A stretch of 64,000 nucleotides of DNA from the NCBI RefSeq assembly GCF_004000865.1, contig NZ_BIMB01000022.1, positions 1-64,000 of the forward strand, written 5' to 3'. Shown in pieces: positions 1 through 8,045 of this stretch. Source of the DNA: Paenibacillus elgii NBRC 100335 (GTDB lineage: Bacteria; Bacillota; Bacilli; Paenibacillales; NBRC-103111). The position numbers were made by a program, and so were the translations under genes. The notes below the pieces were generated by a model. The model worked only from the letters and a program-made list of their open reading frames with translations. It was not told the origin of the DNA and made no database searches. Each line of letters opens with the position of its first letter. Within the stretch, counting starts at the first letter, position 1.

Positions 1-310
1 GATGTTCAGTTTTCAAAGGGCAATTTCATTTCCCAGCATTCCGATCGGTTAATTTAACCTCTCAGAAGCGACCTCTTTAATGTATCACATCTGCTCTATC
101 ATTGCAAGCTTTATTTTTTTCAAGATTCGAAAGTCTCAAGTTTTTAAAGCCTGCCGCAGAAGCGACAAGGAGTAATATATCAAATCCGCAAACAGAATGC
201 AACCCTTTTTTTATTGAATTTTTTTCCGCTAGGATAAATACGACTCTAAGCCAGAACAAAGCCGCGGCCATCCGGGTCAACGGCGGCAGCGGCTTTGCAA
301 AGAACTGGCG
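1..310. other. Left-edge intergenic region
   Basis: No supportable gene. The short reading frames here lack a ribosome binding site and a recognisable protein. The first bases contain GTTCAGTTTTCAAAG, a string resembling a motif in Firmicute 16S-23S spacers, but nothing else ribosomal is visible. The right end holds a weak hairpin downstream of tsaD, listed separately. Confidence 0.5.
258..296 (-). terminator. Possible terminator of the thiL-tsaD operon
   Basis: On the minus strand AAAGCCGC pairs with GCGGCTTT over a 23-base GC-rich loop, starting 15 bases after the tsaD stop. The run after the stem is only TTTGTTCT, so termination strength is uncertain. Confidence 0.35.
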
Positions 311-1381
311 TCAAACCGACCACGCTTCGAGCTTCAGCAGCGGCTCGGCTTTCATGTCGAACGGGGCGAATTGCCCGCGTCGGTATTTCAAAAAAGCCGC
401 GGCGGCGATCATCGCCGCGTTGTCCGTGCACAGGCTGAGCGGCGGAGCCAGCAGCGGTATTCCCGCTTCCGCACAGCGAGCCTCGAGCGCCGCGCGCAGG
501 CCCTTGTTGGCGGCAACCCCGCCGGCAAGGATGAGCTGTTTCGCGCCGTAAGCGCGCACGGCGCGGAGAGCCTTCTCCACCAGGACGTCGATGACCGAGT
601 CCTGGAAGCCTTTCGCCACGGCCTCCGGGGCCAGCGGCTGTCCTTTCATGGCGGCCTGATTCAGGGCCGCCAGCACGGCCGACTTCAGCCCGCTGAAGCT
701 GAAGTCGTACGAATCCGGCTCCAGCCAGGCGCGGGGAAGCGCGACCGCTTCCCCGGCCTCGTGCGCCAGCCGGTCAATATGCGGGCCGCCGGGATACGGC
801 AGCTTCAGCGCCCGCGCGACCTTGTCGTAAGCTTCGCCCACCGCGTCGTCCCGGGTCTGTCCGATAATGCGGAAGCGCCCCTCGGCTTCCACAAAGACGA
901 GCTCGGTGTGGCCTCCGGACACAACCAGCGCCACAAACGGGTACTCCAGCTCATTCACGAGCTGATTGGCATAAATATGTCCGGCGATATGATGCACGCC
1001 GATCAGAGGCAGCTCCAGCGAACAGGCCAGCGCCTTCGCCGCCACCATCCCGACCAGCAAGGAGCCGACCAGGCCGGGCCCTTGCGTCACGGCGACGGCG
1101 GCCAGCTCGGTCGGCTTCACGTTCGCCTTGTCCAGCGCCTCTTCAATAATCCACGTGATGGATTCCACATGCTTGCGCGAGGCGACCTCGGGCACGACGC
1201 CGCCGAATCGTTGATGTGTCTCGATCTGGCTGGACACAACGTTCGTCAAGATGTCTTTGCCATCGCGGACAATCGCTACGGACGTCTCGTCGCAGCTTGT
1301 TTCCACAGCCAATATATAAACGGGTCCGCCGTCCCGGTTAGGGCGAACGGACACCGCTTCGTTCGATTGTTCGTTCATCAT
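311..1381 (-). CDS. tsaD: tRNA N6-adenosine threonylcarbamoyltransferase TsaD
   Basis: TsaD transfers the threonylcarbamoyl group from threonylcarbamoyl-AMP to A37 of ANN-decoding tRNAs, the last step of t6A synthesis, working with TsaB and TsaE. The 356-residue product has the Kae1/Gcp ASKHA fold signatures: an early LAVETSCDET segment, the metal-binding histidines in GVHHIAGHIYAN, the VVSGGHTE loop, and a late GGVAANKGLR nucleotide-site motif. The start is an ATG with AGAGG seven bases upstream; a second ATG follows at once. A longer frame to 1471 has no ribosome site and would overlap rimI. It is the last gene of the operon, 50 bases after rimI. Identification is secure. Confidence 0.97.
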   Translation of the reverse strand: MMNEQSNEAVSVRPNRDGGPVYILAVETSCDETSVAIVRDGKDILTNVVSSQIETHQRFGGVVPEVASRKHVESITWIIEEALDKANVKPTELAAVAVTQGPGLVGSLLVGMVAAKALACSLELPLIGVHHIAGHIYANQLVNELEYPFVALVVSGGHTELVFVEAEGRFRIIGQTRDDAVGEAYDKVARALKLPYPGGPHIDRLAHEAGEAVALPRAWLEPDSYDFSFSGLKSAVLAALNQAAMKGQPLAPEAVAKGFQDSVIDVLVEKALRAVRAYGAKQLILAGGVAANKGLRAALEARCAEAGIPLLAPPLSLCTDNAAMIAAAAFLKYRRGQFAPFDMKAEPLLKLEAWSV

Positions 1382-1431
1382 CAATAAACCTCTCGTCTGT
1401 TCTCGAACCGCTCGCAGGCAGCCGGTTTCTT

Positions 1432-1935
1432 TTATTTGGAGAGCCGTTCCGATTTGGGCAGATCCGCCCACATAATAATTGCATCTTCTTTATTGTCGGT
1501 ATAATAGCCCCGGCGAATACCGGCGGAACGAAATCCCATCTTCTCATACAAGCCTTGGGCAATTAAATTGGACGGACGCACCTCCAACGTCATGCGCAGC
1601 GCCCCGTAAAAAACAGCCGTCTGCTGCATTTCCACAAGCAGCCGCTCCCCGAGCTTGCGCCCGCGGTATTTTTCGCGAATCGCAATATTGGTGACGTGCG
1701 CCTCCTCCATAATGAGCCACATGCCGCCATAGCCCGCAATTTCGCCTTCGTACTCCAAAACGAGATATTTGGCGAAATTATTGCTTGTCAGCTCGTTGTA
1801 AAACGCCCCGGACGTCCAAGGCGTCGCAAACGATTCCTGCTCGATCTCGCAGATCACGGGGATGTCGTCCGTGTGCATAGGGCGAAAAAACATGGCTCCG
1901 TCAAAGACAGGTTGCGCCTCGCGTTTAGGTTCCAT
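1432..1935 (-). CDS. rimI: Ribosomal-protein-alanine N-acetyltransferase RimI
   Basis: A 167-residue GNAT enzyme. The family acetylates the N-terminal alanine of ribosomal protein S18, although the bacillar target is less certain. The product shows the GNAT beta4-alpha3 acetyl-CoA loop (REKYRGRKLGERLL) and the LEVRPSNLIAQGLYEKMGF segment typical of RimI. The ATG has a GGGGAGG site ten bases upstream and lies 16 bases behind the tsaB stop. Its position between tsaB and tsaD is the common Firmicute order. A longer frame would read into tsaB and is not favoured. Confidence 0.93.
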   Translation of the reverse strand: MEPKREAQPVFDGAMFFRPMHTDDIPVICEIEQESFATPWTSGAFYNELTSNNFAKYLVLEYEGEIAGYGGMWLIMEEAHVTNIAIREKYRGRKLGERLLVEMQQTAVFYGALRMTLEVRPSNLIAQGLYEKMGFRSAGIRRGYYTDNKEDAIIMWADLPKSERLSK

Positions 1936-1951
1936 ATCGGACAGGCCTCCC

Positions 1952-2815
1952 CTAAGATTTCTTGGCGAGAAGCTTGGCTTCCGCTTCCGCCAATTGCGTA
2001 TAGTTCGGAACCAATCCGTGAACATCCTCGGTTTCCCCCCGCTTCCACCGCTCCAGGCCAAGCTCGGCGACATGTCGGGCCCGCAGCTCATGCGGAGCTT
2101 CCGTTACCGGTCCGCCCCACCGGGAAGCAAACGAACGGATCGCTTCCTGATGCAGCTCCAGCTCGCCCGTAAAAACGACGCGGCCGGGTCCGGTTTCCGC
2201 CTCTGCGCCCAAGGAAAGGAGCTCGTCCGTCCAGGAGGCGGTCAGACGAATACCGTCCGGTACCCGGCACTTCCAGCCCTCGGGCGATACGGCGTACAGC
2301 GCCGTAAATGCCTGTCCCCTCCGGGCGTCGATCAGCGGGACGACCCATGTCGTTTCCCCCGTCGCGCGCGCCGCGTTAAGCAGCGAATCCATCGCCTGAA
2401 GCGCACCGCCCCGCACGGTTTCCCCGTCTTGAAGCGCGCCGAATTCCGAAGCGGAGCCGGCTCCGCCGAGCGCCAACGCTTCAAGCGTAGAGACGCCGAG
2501 CAAGGCCAGCTTCCGCGTCCAGGCAAAGGTTTTGGCCACCGTTACGCCGATGCGCACGCCGGTATAAGAGCCGGGCCCGACGCCGACGGCAAACGCCGAC
2601 AGCTCGTCCGGTCGGACGCCGCACTCCGCCATGAGCCGCTGCAAGTTCGGCACGAGATAAAGCGAATGGTTTCGCTCCGCTTTCGATGTAATTTCTCCCA
2701 GAATTTCCCGTCCCCGGGTCAACGCGGTCGTCATCGACACGGTTGACGTATCGACGGACAGCATAAGCTTGCCGTCGCCATATAAAGTCGAATCTGATGC
2801 CGTATTTTGAATCAT
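1952..2815 (-). CDS. tsaB: tRNA threonylcarbamoyladenosine biosynthesis protein TsaB
   Basis: TsaB is the inactive ASKHA paralogue that dimerises with TsaD and scaffolds the t6A transferase complex. The 287-residue product begins LMLSVDTSTVSMTTAL and contains the family motif GVGPGSYTGVRIG near residue 85. The chosen ATG overlaps the tsaE stop in an ATGA junction, implying translational coupling; an in-frame ATG three codons upstream is the alternative. The C-terminal half is more divergent, as is usual for TsaB. Confidence 0.94.
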   Translation of the reverse strand: MIQNTASDSTLYGDGKLMLSVDTSTVSMTTALTRGREILGEITSKAERNHSLYLVPNLQRLMAECGVRPDELSAFAVGVGPGSYTGVRIGVTVAKTFAWTRKLALLGVSTLEALALGGAGSASEFGALQDGETVRGGALQAMDSLLNAARATGETTWVVPLIDARRGQAFTALYAVSPEGWKCRVPDGIRLTASWTDELLSLGAEAETGPGRVVFTGELELHQEAIRSFASRWGGPVTEAPHELRARHVAELGLERWKRGETEDVHGLVPNYTQLAEAEAKLLAKKS

Positions 2816-3288
2816 TTTAACCATCCGTTCTGTTGTAGCTTCGCGCACCACGCTTCATAAGGGTCGCCTGACGGCTTGAGCGTGAAGCTTCGCCCGTCTT
2901 CTCCGTCGGTCTCAATCCGAATCTCCAACCGCTGCGGAGGCAAAATCTCTTCGATCAGCGAAGCCCATTCGACAAGCGTAATGCCGTTTCCATAAAAGTA
3001 TTCGTCCAGCCCCAAATCATCCGCCTCTTCCAAAGACAACCGGTACACGTCCATATGGTAGAAAGGGAACTCGGAACCTTCATATTCTTTGATGATCGTA
3101 AACGTAGGACTGTTCACGATGTCCTTGACGCCTATCGCCTTGGCTACCGCTTGCGAGAATGTCGTCTTGCCCGCCCCCAGGTCGCCGTCGAGCGTAATGA
3201 CGGTTCCCGGGATAAACAACGAGGCCAAGCGTTCCGCCAAAACGGAAGTATCGGCGACATGACGGGCTTGAAATGCATAAGTGGCCAT
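2812..3288 (-). CDS. tsaE: tRNA threonylcarbamoyladenosine biosynthesis ATPase TsaE
   Basis: TsaE is the small P-loop ATPase that resets the TsaBD complex during t6A synthesis. The 158-residue protein carries a Walker A GDLGAGKTT about residue 37, the switch-like NSPTFTIIKEY segment, and HMDVYRL followed by LVEWA, all hallmarks of the family. The start at MATYAF is preceded by AAGGGA at usable distance. An upstream ATG at 3306 would instead overlap the thiL stop as ATGA and cannot be excluded. The 3' end overlaps tsaB by four bases. Confidence 0.93.
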   Translation of the reverse strand: MATYAFQARHVADTSVLAERLASLFIPGTVITLDGDLGAGKTTFSQAVAKAIGVKDIVNSPTFTIIKEYEGSEFPFYHMDVYRLSLEEADDLGLDEYFYGNGITLVEWASLIEEILPPQRLEIRIETDGEDGRSFTLKPSGDPYEAWCAKLQQNGWLK

Positions 3289-3302
3289 GCAGGATCGTCC
3301 CT

Positions 3303-4340
3303 TCATCCGGTAAAATGATTATAGCCGCGCTTGGCAAGCGGTACCGCACCGCCGTCGCTGCGCACAAGCCGTACGCCGGAATGCTCCCCGTGGACATATC
3401 CGATCAGATAGAGCGGCAGCCCCGCTTCCTTAAACTTCATCTGCAGCTCGACGGCGTGCTCGGCGGGCGCCGTTCCGATTAATTGGTAATCCTCGCCGCC
3501 GTACAACATGTAATCGAGCGGGTCCTTCCCTTGCTTCGAAGCATAGTCCAGCAGCTCGCCCGATACGGGAATCCGATCTTCGATCAGATCGATTCCGATA
3601 TTCGACGCCGCGGCAATCTCCCACGCTTCGCTGGCGATCCCGTCGCTGACGTCGTTGAGCGCATGGCAGAAGCCGGACCGCCGCAACAGCTCACCGGCCT
3701 GGATCTGCGGCTCCGGACGACAGTGTGCCTGAATAAGCCCGGGATACTGCTTCAGCTCCGGATCGTCGTCCCATTCCTCCGACGGCTTATTTTTCCCCAG
3801 AAGCCATTCCAATCCGGCCGCCGAATCCCCGGTAAAACCGGTAATAAATACGACATCTCCCAGTCTGGCTGCCGAGCGGAGCAGCGCTCTGTCCGGTTCC
3901 GTCTCTCCGATCACCGTTACGGTCAGCGTGACGCCCCCGATACACGAAGTCGTATCTCCGCCTGCAACAACGACCCGGTAGCGGTTCGCGCATTCGTACA
4001 ACCCGTCGTACATCGCACGCACCCGCTCCACCGGCGTCGACTTCGGCATGCTGAGCGCCACGAGGGCGTACCGCGGGGTTCCTCCCATCGCAGCGATATC
4101 GCTGACGGCGGAAGCCATCGCTTTGTACCCGATATCCGAATCGCGCATCGTCACTCGCTTGAAATGAATGTCTTCCGTCATCGTATCGCAAGTGAGAATC
4201 CACCGGCTATCCGAAGAGGCGCGAACGACGGCCGCATCGTCGCCGATCCCTGTCTCCACGCCGCCGGCCCGTTGAAAAGCGATCGTTTGCTGCCCGCCGT
4301 TCAGCAGGTCGATCAGCGTAAATTCATCGACCGAGCTCAC
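3303..4340 (-). CDS. thiL: Thiamine-monophosphate kinase ThiL
   Basis: ThiL phosphorylates thiamine monophosphate to thiamine diphosphate with ATP. The 345-residue protein matches the AIR-synthase-like ATPase family: DEFTLI at the N-terminus, GIGDDAAVV, the metal-site TCDTMTEDIHF, SDIAAMGGTP and late NDVSDGIASE and GGEDYQL. The start is a GTG with GGAGG nine bases upstream. A TTG at 4370 in the same frame lies inside the promoter's start region and has no ribosome site. It is the first gene of the thiL-tsaEB-rimI-tsaD operon. Confidence 0.95.
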   Translation of the reverse strand: MSSVDEFTLIDLLNGGQQTIAFQRAGGVETGIGDDAAVVRASSDSRWILTCDTMTEDIHFKRVTMRDSDIGYKAMASAVSDIAAMGGTPRYALVALSMPKSTPVERVRAMYDGLYECANRYRVVVAGGDTTSCIGGVTLTVTVIGETEPDRALLRSAARLGDVVFITGFTGDSAAGLEWLLGKNKPSEEWDDDPELKQYPGLIQAHCRPEPQIQAGELLRRSGFCHALNDVSDGIASEAWEIAAASNIGIDLIEDRIPVSGELLDYASKQGKDPLDYMLYGGEDYQLIGTAPAEHAVELQMKFKEAGLPLYLIGYVHGEHSGVRLVRSDGGAVPLAKRGYNHFTG

Positions 4341-4372
4341 ATCTATCCGCCTCCGCTCTCGTATTGACAATT

Positions 4373-4401
4373 ATTATAGCCGTTCCTTTGTATCTAGACA
4401 A
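4373..4401 (-). promoter_or_regulatory. Sigma-A promoter of the thiL-tsaD operon
   Basis: On the minus strand TTGTCT (4396-4401) and a perfect TATAAT (4373-4378) are separated by 17 bases. The expected transcription start is roughly 25 bases upstream of the thiL GTG. Confidence 0.75.
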
Positions 4402-4634
4402 ACATGCCGTTTTGCTATTGTTTCGGAGCGCCGGATATCGTTCGAAACGCTCGTTGCTCCCGGATCTTTCAGGTATATCATACCACCGATTCCCCATGAC
4501 TGACTATCGGCTTGCCTGCTTGCAGGAGACCTGAAGCCGCTTTACCACAGCAAAAAAAGCTTCCCCCAGCCATGGGCCCTCTCGGCCTGCATGCTTTCGG
4601 AAAGCTTTTGCTAAAGGTACGATCCCTGCGGGAG

Positions 4635-4817
4635 CTATTGGACTTCCTGCAGCTCGTCGACCGGAACGACGCGGGCGTCGGCAGGACGGTCTTCCACGTG
4701 CACTTTGGCCGTTTCCTGCTTGGGGTCTACGCTGTCGATCCATACGGATACGCCGTTCAACTCCACGCCGACCTTTTCTTCGGATTTCATAATTTCTTGA
4801 GCACGGTATACTTTCAT
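4635..4817 (-). CDS. sspH: Small acid-soluble spore protein, H type
   Basis: A 60-residue protein matching the SspH family by memory of its pattern: an N-terminal K-V-x-R-A-x-E-I-M, a central V-x-V-W-I-x-x-V-D and the late VPVDELQEV. H-type SASPs are minor spore core proteins made in the forespore. The ATG overlaps the stop of the upstream 69-codon gene in an ATGA junction, so the two are translationally coupled. Forespore sigma-G control is expected from the family; no convincing sigma-G promoter was identified upstream. Confidence 0.8.
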   Translation of the reverse strand: MKVYRAQEIMKSEEKVGVELNGVSVWIDSVDPKQETAKVHVEDRPADARVVPVDELQEVQ

Positions 4818-5023
4818 TGCCCGTTGTCCTCCCCGCTGATAACCGATTCGGGATGATCCATCGTATCGGTCGTCGACTCCTCGATCAGTCCGTTATGGAT
4901 CGTCACCTGCCCGCCGCCAAGACCTTCGTTGATCATCCGGTCGATGTCCATAAAACTGGAGTCCCGCCCTTCATGGGCCGCATCATCCGTAAACTTGCCG
5001 CCGGACGTATTTGCTTCGCTCAT
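4814..5023 (-). CDS. Small conserved-looking protein in the sspH operon
   Basis: A 69-residue, acidic, hydrophilic protein with no signal peptide or membrane segment. The middle reads DIDRMINEGLGGGQVT, and the tail is rich in E, T and D. I do not recognise a named family. Coding status rests on a very strong ribosome site (GGAGGAGGAAAGG upstream of the ATG at 5023) and the ATGA overlap with sspH. The coupling suggests a spore-associated role, which is inference. Confidence 0.7.
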   Translation of the reverse strand: MSEANTSGGKFTDDAAHEGRDSSFMDIDRMINEGLGGGQVTIHNGLIEESTTDTMDHPESVISGEDNGQ

Positions 5024-5215
5024 GATTCCTTTCCTCCTCCGATCGAAATGTTCGGGCCGGCATGACGATGCTTTTTGGCGATTCATGCAGCCTTCTTCTG
5101 TAGCATGTCCCATTTTCTTGCGCCGACATTCGCGCGCGTTGTAATGGGACGCTTCCATTTTGCGTATACTGTATAGAAAGTAGACGGCCAGCTCAGGCCT
5201 CCGGGAGGTACAGCC

Positions 5216-6076
5216 ATGCATACGGTTTGGAAAGGCGCCATCAGCTTCGGCTTGGTGCACGTGCCCGTTAAGATGTTCTCGGCGACGGAAGACAAAGACA
5301 TCTCGATGCGCATGATTCATAAGGATTGCAACACGCCGCTGAATTTCGTCCGCAAATGCCAGCACTGCGATCGTGAAGTGGAGTGGGGGGAAATCGTCCG
5401 GGGCTACGAGTACGAGCCGGGCTCGTTCGTGCTGTTCGAGAAGGACGAGCTGGAGAAGCTGACCGGCGAAGTCACCAAAGAAATCAAGATTCTCGATTTC
5501 GTCGACTTGTCGGACATCGACCCGGTTTATTTTCAGAAAACATACTACCTCGCTCCGAACGAAACCGGCGCCGGCGCCTATAGTCTGCTACTCGAAGCGA
5601 TGCGGCAAACGGGCAAAATCGGCATAGCCAAAGTGTCCATCCGGTCCAAAAGCAGCTTGGCCGCCATCCGCATTATCGATCGGTGCATTGCGATGGAGAC
5701 GATTTTTTACCCGGATGAAATCCGCTCGGTGGAGCACGTGCCCAACCTCCCGGAGCAGAACAATGTAAACGAGAAGGAGCTCGAAATGGCGAAGCTGCTG
5801 ATCGGCCAGCTGGCAACGACGTTCGAGCCGGAAAAATACAAGGACGATTACCGCTCGGCCGTGCTGCAAGCGATCGAGTCGAAGGTTTCCGGCCAGCAGG
5901 TCCGCATCGCGCCGGAGCCGCATAAAGCGAACGTCATCGATCTGATGGCCGCGCTGCAGGCGAGCCTCGAAGCGGTGAAACCGGTCGTGACCGAGCCGAC
6001 GCCAGGGACGACCGAGAAAGCCAAAGCCGCGAAACCAAGAAAAGGCAAGGCGAAAACGAAAGAAACGATCGGCTGA
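5216..6076 (+). CDS. ku: Ku protein of bacterial non-homologous end joining
   Basis: Bacterial Ku forms a homodimeric ring that threads onto DNA double-strand ends and recruits LigD activities. The 286-residue product starts HTVWKGAISFGLVHVPVKM, the canonical Ku opening, and has the C-x12-C-x2-C cluster near residues 39-55 (CNTP...CQHC), a KTYYLAP segment in the beta-barrel, and a lysine-rich basic tail often linked to DNA binding. A GGGAGG site precedes the ATG. The gene is alone on its strand and ends in a strong hairpin. Other NHEJ genes lie 2 and 7 kb downstream rather than adjacent. Confidence 0.95.
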   Translation: MHTVWKGAISFGLVHVPVKMFSATEDKDISMRMIHKDCNTPLNFVRKCQHCDREVEWGEIVRGYEYEPGSFVLFEKDELEKLTGEVTKEIKILDFVDLSDIDPVYFQKTYYLAPNETGAGAYSLLLEAMRQTGKIGIAKVSIRSKSSLAAIRIIDRCIAMETIFYPDEIRSVEHVPNLPEQNNVNEKELEMAKLLIGQLATTFEPEKYKDDYRSAVLQAIESKVSGQQVRIAPEPHKANVIDLMAALQASLEAVKPVVTEPTPGTTEKAKAAKPRKGKAKTKETIG

Positions 6077-6093
6077 GCGCCGATCGTTTCTTT
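6059..6093. terminator. Bidirectional terminator between ku and the ABC-F gene
   Basis: A perfect 15-bp stem, AAAGAAACGATCGGC with GCCGATCGTTTCTTT, closes a five-base loop. The left arm overlaps the last ku codons. A-rich and T-rich ends on the two sides let it serve the convergent gene at 6120 as well. Confidence 0.8.
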
Positions 6094-6119
6094 GTGCCGG
6101 GAGAGTTCCCTCTCCGCGC

Positions 6120-7655
6120 TTACTTGCTCCAGTCCTGCAAACGCCAAACCTGAGTAATCCAATCTTCATAGAATTCCGGTTCGTGGGAAACGAGCAGAAT
6201 GGTGCCTTTGTACGCCTTCAGCGCTTCCTTGAACGCTTCCTTCGCCCGGACATCCAAATGGTTCGTAGGTTCATCCAGCACGAGAAGATTGCTGTCCGTC
6301 AGCATGAGCTCGCACAGGCGGACCTTCGCCTGCTCCCCGCCGCTAAGCGAGCTGAGGGGCTGCCGGATATGCTTTTCGGTCAGGCCGGCCATGCCCAGCG
6401 TCTGCCGGATTTCCTTCTGGGTCTTATCCGGGCGCAGCGACCAGAGCCGCTCCAGCGCCGTTTCGTCCGAAGGCAGCTGCTCCTGGGCGAAATAAGCCGG
6501 TTTGACCCGCTCGCCGAGCTGTACTGTGCCGCATAACGGTGGCAGAAGGCCCAGCATCGTTTTGAGCATGGTCGATTTCCCGATGCCGTTGTACCCGACG
6601 ACCGCCACTTTTTCCCCACGTTTCATTTGCAGGTTGACGGGAACGGATAGCGGCTCCGCATAGCCAAATTGCAGCTGTTTCGCTTCCATGATCCGGTTCA
6701 CGGGTTCCACATGAACGTGAAAGCTGTAGCGGGGCCGGGACCCGGACGACGGCTTCTCGATCCGCTCCATTCGCTCCAGCGCCTTTTCTCGGCTTTTCGC
6801 TTGCTTGGCTTTCCGGTTCCGGTTCTTTTGAATGAAACTCTCCAGCCGGTCGATTTCCTTCTGCTGGCGCTCGTACGCGTCCTGCCATTGCAACCGGTTC
6901 AGTTCATAACTTTTGAGGAATGCGGCATAGTTCCCGGCGTAGCGCTTGATCGTCTGATGCTCCAAATGAAAGATCGTCGTTGTAATTTCATTCAGGAAGG
7001 CCTCGTCGTGCGAGACGACAAGATACGCCTGCTCGTAACGCTTCAAATAGCCGGTCAGCCATTCGATATGCACGTCGTCCAAATAGTTGGTCGGCTCGTC
7101 GAGCAATAAAACGTGCGGCTCCTCCAGCAGCAGCTTACCCAGCAGCAGCTTCGTACGCTGCCCCCCGCTCAGCGTGTCGACCTCCCGGTCTTTGCCGAGC
7201 TCAAGAATGCCTAATCCCGCAGCCACCTCTTCGATCTTGGCATCGATGCCGTAAAAATCGGCATGCTCCAGCCGGCTCTGCAGCTCGCCGTACCGGGTTA
7301 ACAGCGGTTCGAGGTCGACGTCCGCCGCGGCCATTTGCTCCGCGACCTGATGCAAGGCCCGTTCGAGCTCATACAGATGAGCGAAAGCACCCCGCAAGTA
7401 ATCCATAATCGTCATTCCCGCCTGTAAGTCGGCGTGCTGCTCCAAATAACCGAGCCGTGCCTGCGGTAGCCATTCGATCTTGCCCGCATCGGGAAGCAAC
7501 TGCCCCGCCAAGACGCGCAGCAAGGTCGATTTACCGGCCCCGTTACTGCCGACGAGCCCCGCATGCTCTCCCCGGAGCAGCCGGAACTGGATATTTTGGA
7601 ATATTTTTTTATCCCCATACGTATGGGTAAGCTGTTCGACGTTCAACATACTCAT
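6120..7655 (-). CDS. ABC-F family ATPase (YfmM-like), possible antibiotic target protection
   Basis: A 511-residue soluble protein with two ABC ATPase domains and no membrane segment. Domain 1 has Walker A GSNGAGKS at residues 36-43, signature LSGGQRTK and Walker B LLLDEPTNYLDD. Domain 2 has GYNGIGKS, LSSLSGGEQAK and LLVLDEPTNHLD. The basic helical linker between them (KNRNRKAKQAKSREKALERM) is short, like housekeeping ABC-F proteins that act in the ribosomal E site. Length and sequence feel close to B. subtilis YfmM. The start ATG follows AGGAGA. An unusually long leader with a short ORF and an intrinsic terminator precedes it, a design known for antibiotic-induced ABC-F genes. Exact role, translation factor or drug protection, is unresolved. 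Confidence 0.9.
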   Translation of the reverse strand: MSMLNVEQLTHTYGDKKIFQNIQFRLLRGEHAGLVGSNGAGKSTLLRVLAGQLLPDAGKIEWLPQARLGYLEQHADLQAGMTIMDYLRGAFAHLYELERALHQVAEQMAAADVDLEPLLTRYGELQSRLEHADFYGIDAKIEEVAAGLGILELGKDREVDTLSGGQRTKLLLGKLLLEEPHVLLLDEPTNYLDDVHIEWLTGYLKRYEQAYLVVSHDEAFLNEITTTIFHLEHQTIKRYAGNYAAFLKSYELNRLQWQDAYERQQKEIDRLESFIQKNRNRKAKQAKSREKALERMERIEKPSSGSRPRYSFHVHVEPVNRIMEAKQLQFGYAEPLSVPVNLQMKRGEKVAVVGYNGIGKSTMLKTMLGLLPPLCGTVQLGERVKPAYFAQEQLPSDETALERLWSLRPDKTQKEIRQTLGMAGLTEKHIRQPLSSLSGGEQAKVRLCELMLTDSNLLVLDEPTNHLDVRAKEAFKEALKAYKGTILLVSHEPEFYEDWITQVWRLQDWSK

Positions 7656-7749
7656 GAAAGCTCTCTCCTTTTCGCTTCAGGTTCGAAGCCAACCGGAGAA
7701 ACAGCCGGACAAAAAGCTCTATTCAATTAGCTTAAGTTGGATGGAAAAC

Positions 7750-7783
7750 AAAAAACGGGCAAGGCGAACACGCCCTGACCCGT
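7750..7783 (-). terminator. Attenuator terminator in the ABC-F leader
   Basis: On the minus strand a 12-bp stem with one bulged T (ACGGGTCAGGGCG with CGCCTTGCCCGT, loop TGTT) is followed by six T residues. It lies about 95 bases upstream of the ABC-F start codon, between promoter and gene, so it must be read through for expression. Confidence 0.85.
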
Positions 7784-7827
7784 TGCAAATTGTATCATTT
7801 GAACGAAAGGAATCGAGTTCTTTATCT

Positions 7828-7900
7828 ACTGTTCTCGGTTGGCTTAGGTGAAAAATGGGCAGACTTCTCCCGTTTAAGCCAAATTCCGTTTCAGAACAGT
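7828..7900 (-). promoter_or_regulatory. Long leader stem overlapping the leader ORF
   Basis: The contiguous RNA strand TAAGCCAACCGAGAACAGT (7846-7828) can pair with ACTGTTCT (7900-7893), CGG (7888-7886) and TTGGCTTA (7882-7875), leaving two small bulges on the 5' side. The 5' side lies inside the 13-codon leader ORF and includes its stop codon, so a translating or stalled ribosome would decide whether this stem forms. Confidence 0.7.
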
Positions 7901-7915
7901 CGACAAGAAAAACAT
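7874..7915 (-). CDS. Leader peptide of the ABC-F gene
   Basis: A 13-codon reading frame, MFFLSTVLKRNLA, preceded by AGGTGG seven bases before the ATG. It is positioned after a good sigma-A promoter and before the attenuator. Codons 6-13 and the stop form the 5' strand of a long stem. By analogy with erm and ABC-F leaders, ribosome stalling here would switch the RNA structure. No family match is possible for so short a peptide; translation is inferred. Confidence 0.6.
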   Translation of the reverse strand: MFFLSTVLKRNLA

Positions 7916-7962
7916 TTCCTTTCCACCTCGTTATACTCAAAGTTAACTGTGTTGCATCTTTA

Positions 7963-7992
7963 ACTATATCGAGCCGCTGCCCGTTATGTCAA
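7963..7992 (-). promoter_or_regulatory. Sigma-A promoter of the ABC-F transcript
   Basis: On the minus strand a perfect TTGACA (7987-7992) and TATAGT (7963-7968) are spaced by 18 bases. The start site falls about 40 bases before the leader ORF and about 300 bases before the ABC-F start codon. Confidence 0.75.
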
Positions 7993-8045
7993 GCGGCAAG
8001 TGGGAACAATTGTTAATCAAATCCAATGGATAAGGGGGCTTTACC

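Noticed and set aside
1..40. Possible rRNA-operon spacer at the left edge
   Set aside because: Only a short GTTCAGTTTTCAAAG-like string; no rRNA or tRNA sequence follows.
371..1387. 338-codon plus-strand frame over tsaD
   Set aside because: Antisense shadow of a secure gene; no ribosome site, no domain, high arginine content typical of reverse frames in GC-rich DNA.
7719..7940. 73-codon minus-strand frame in the ABC-F leader
   Set aside because: It spans the terminator and leader stem, lacks a ribosome site and conflicts with the better-supported 13-codon leader ORF.
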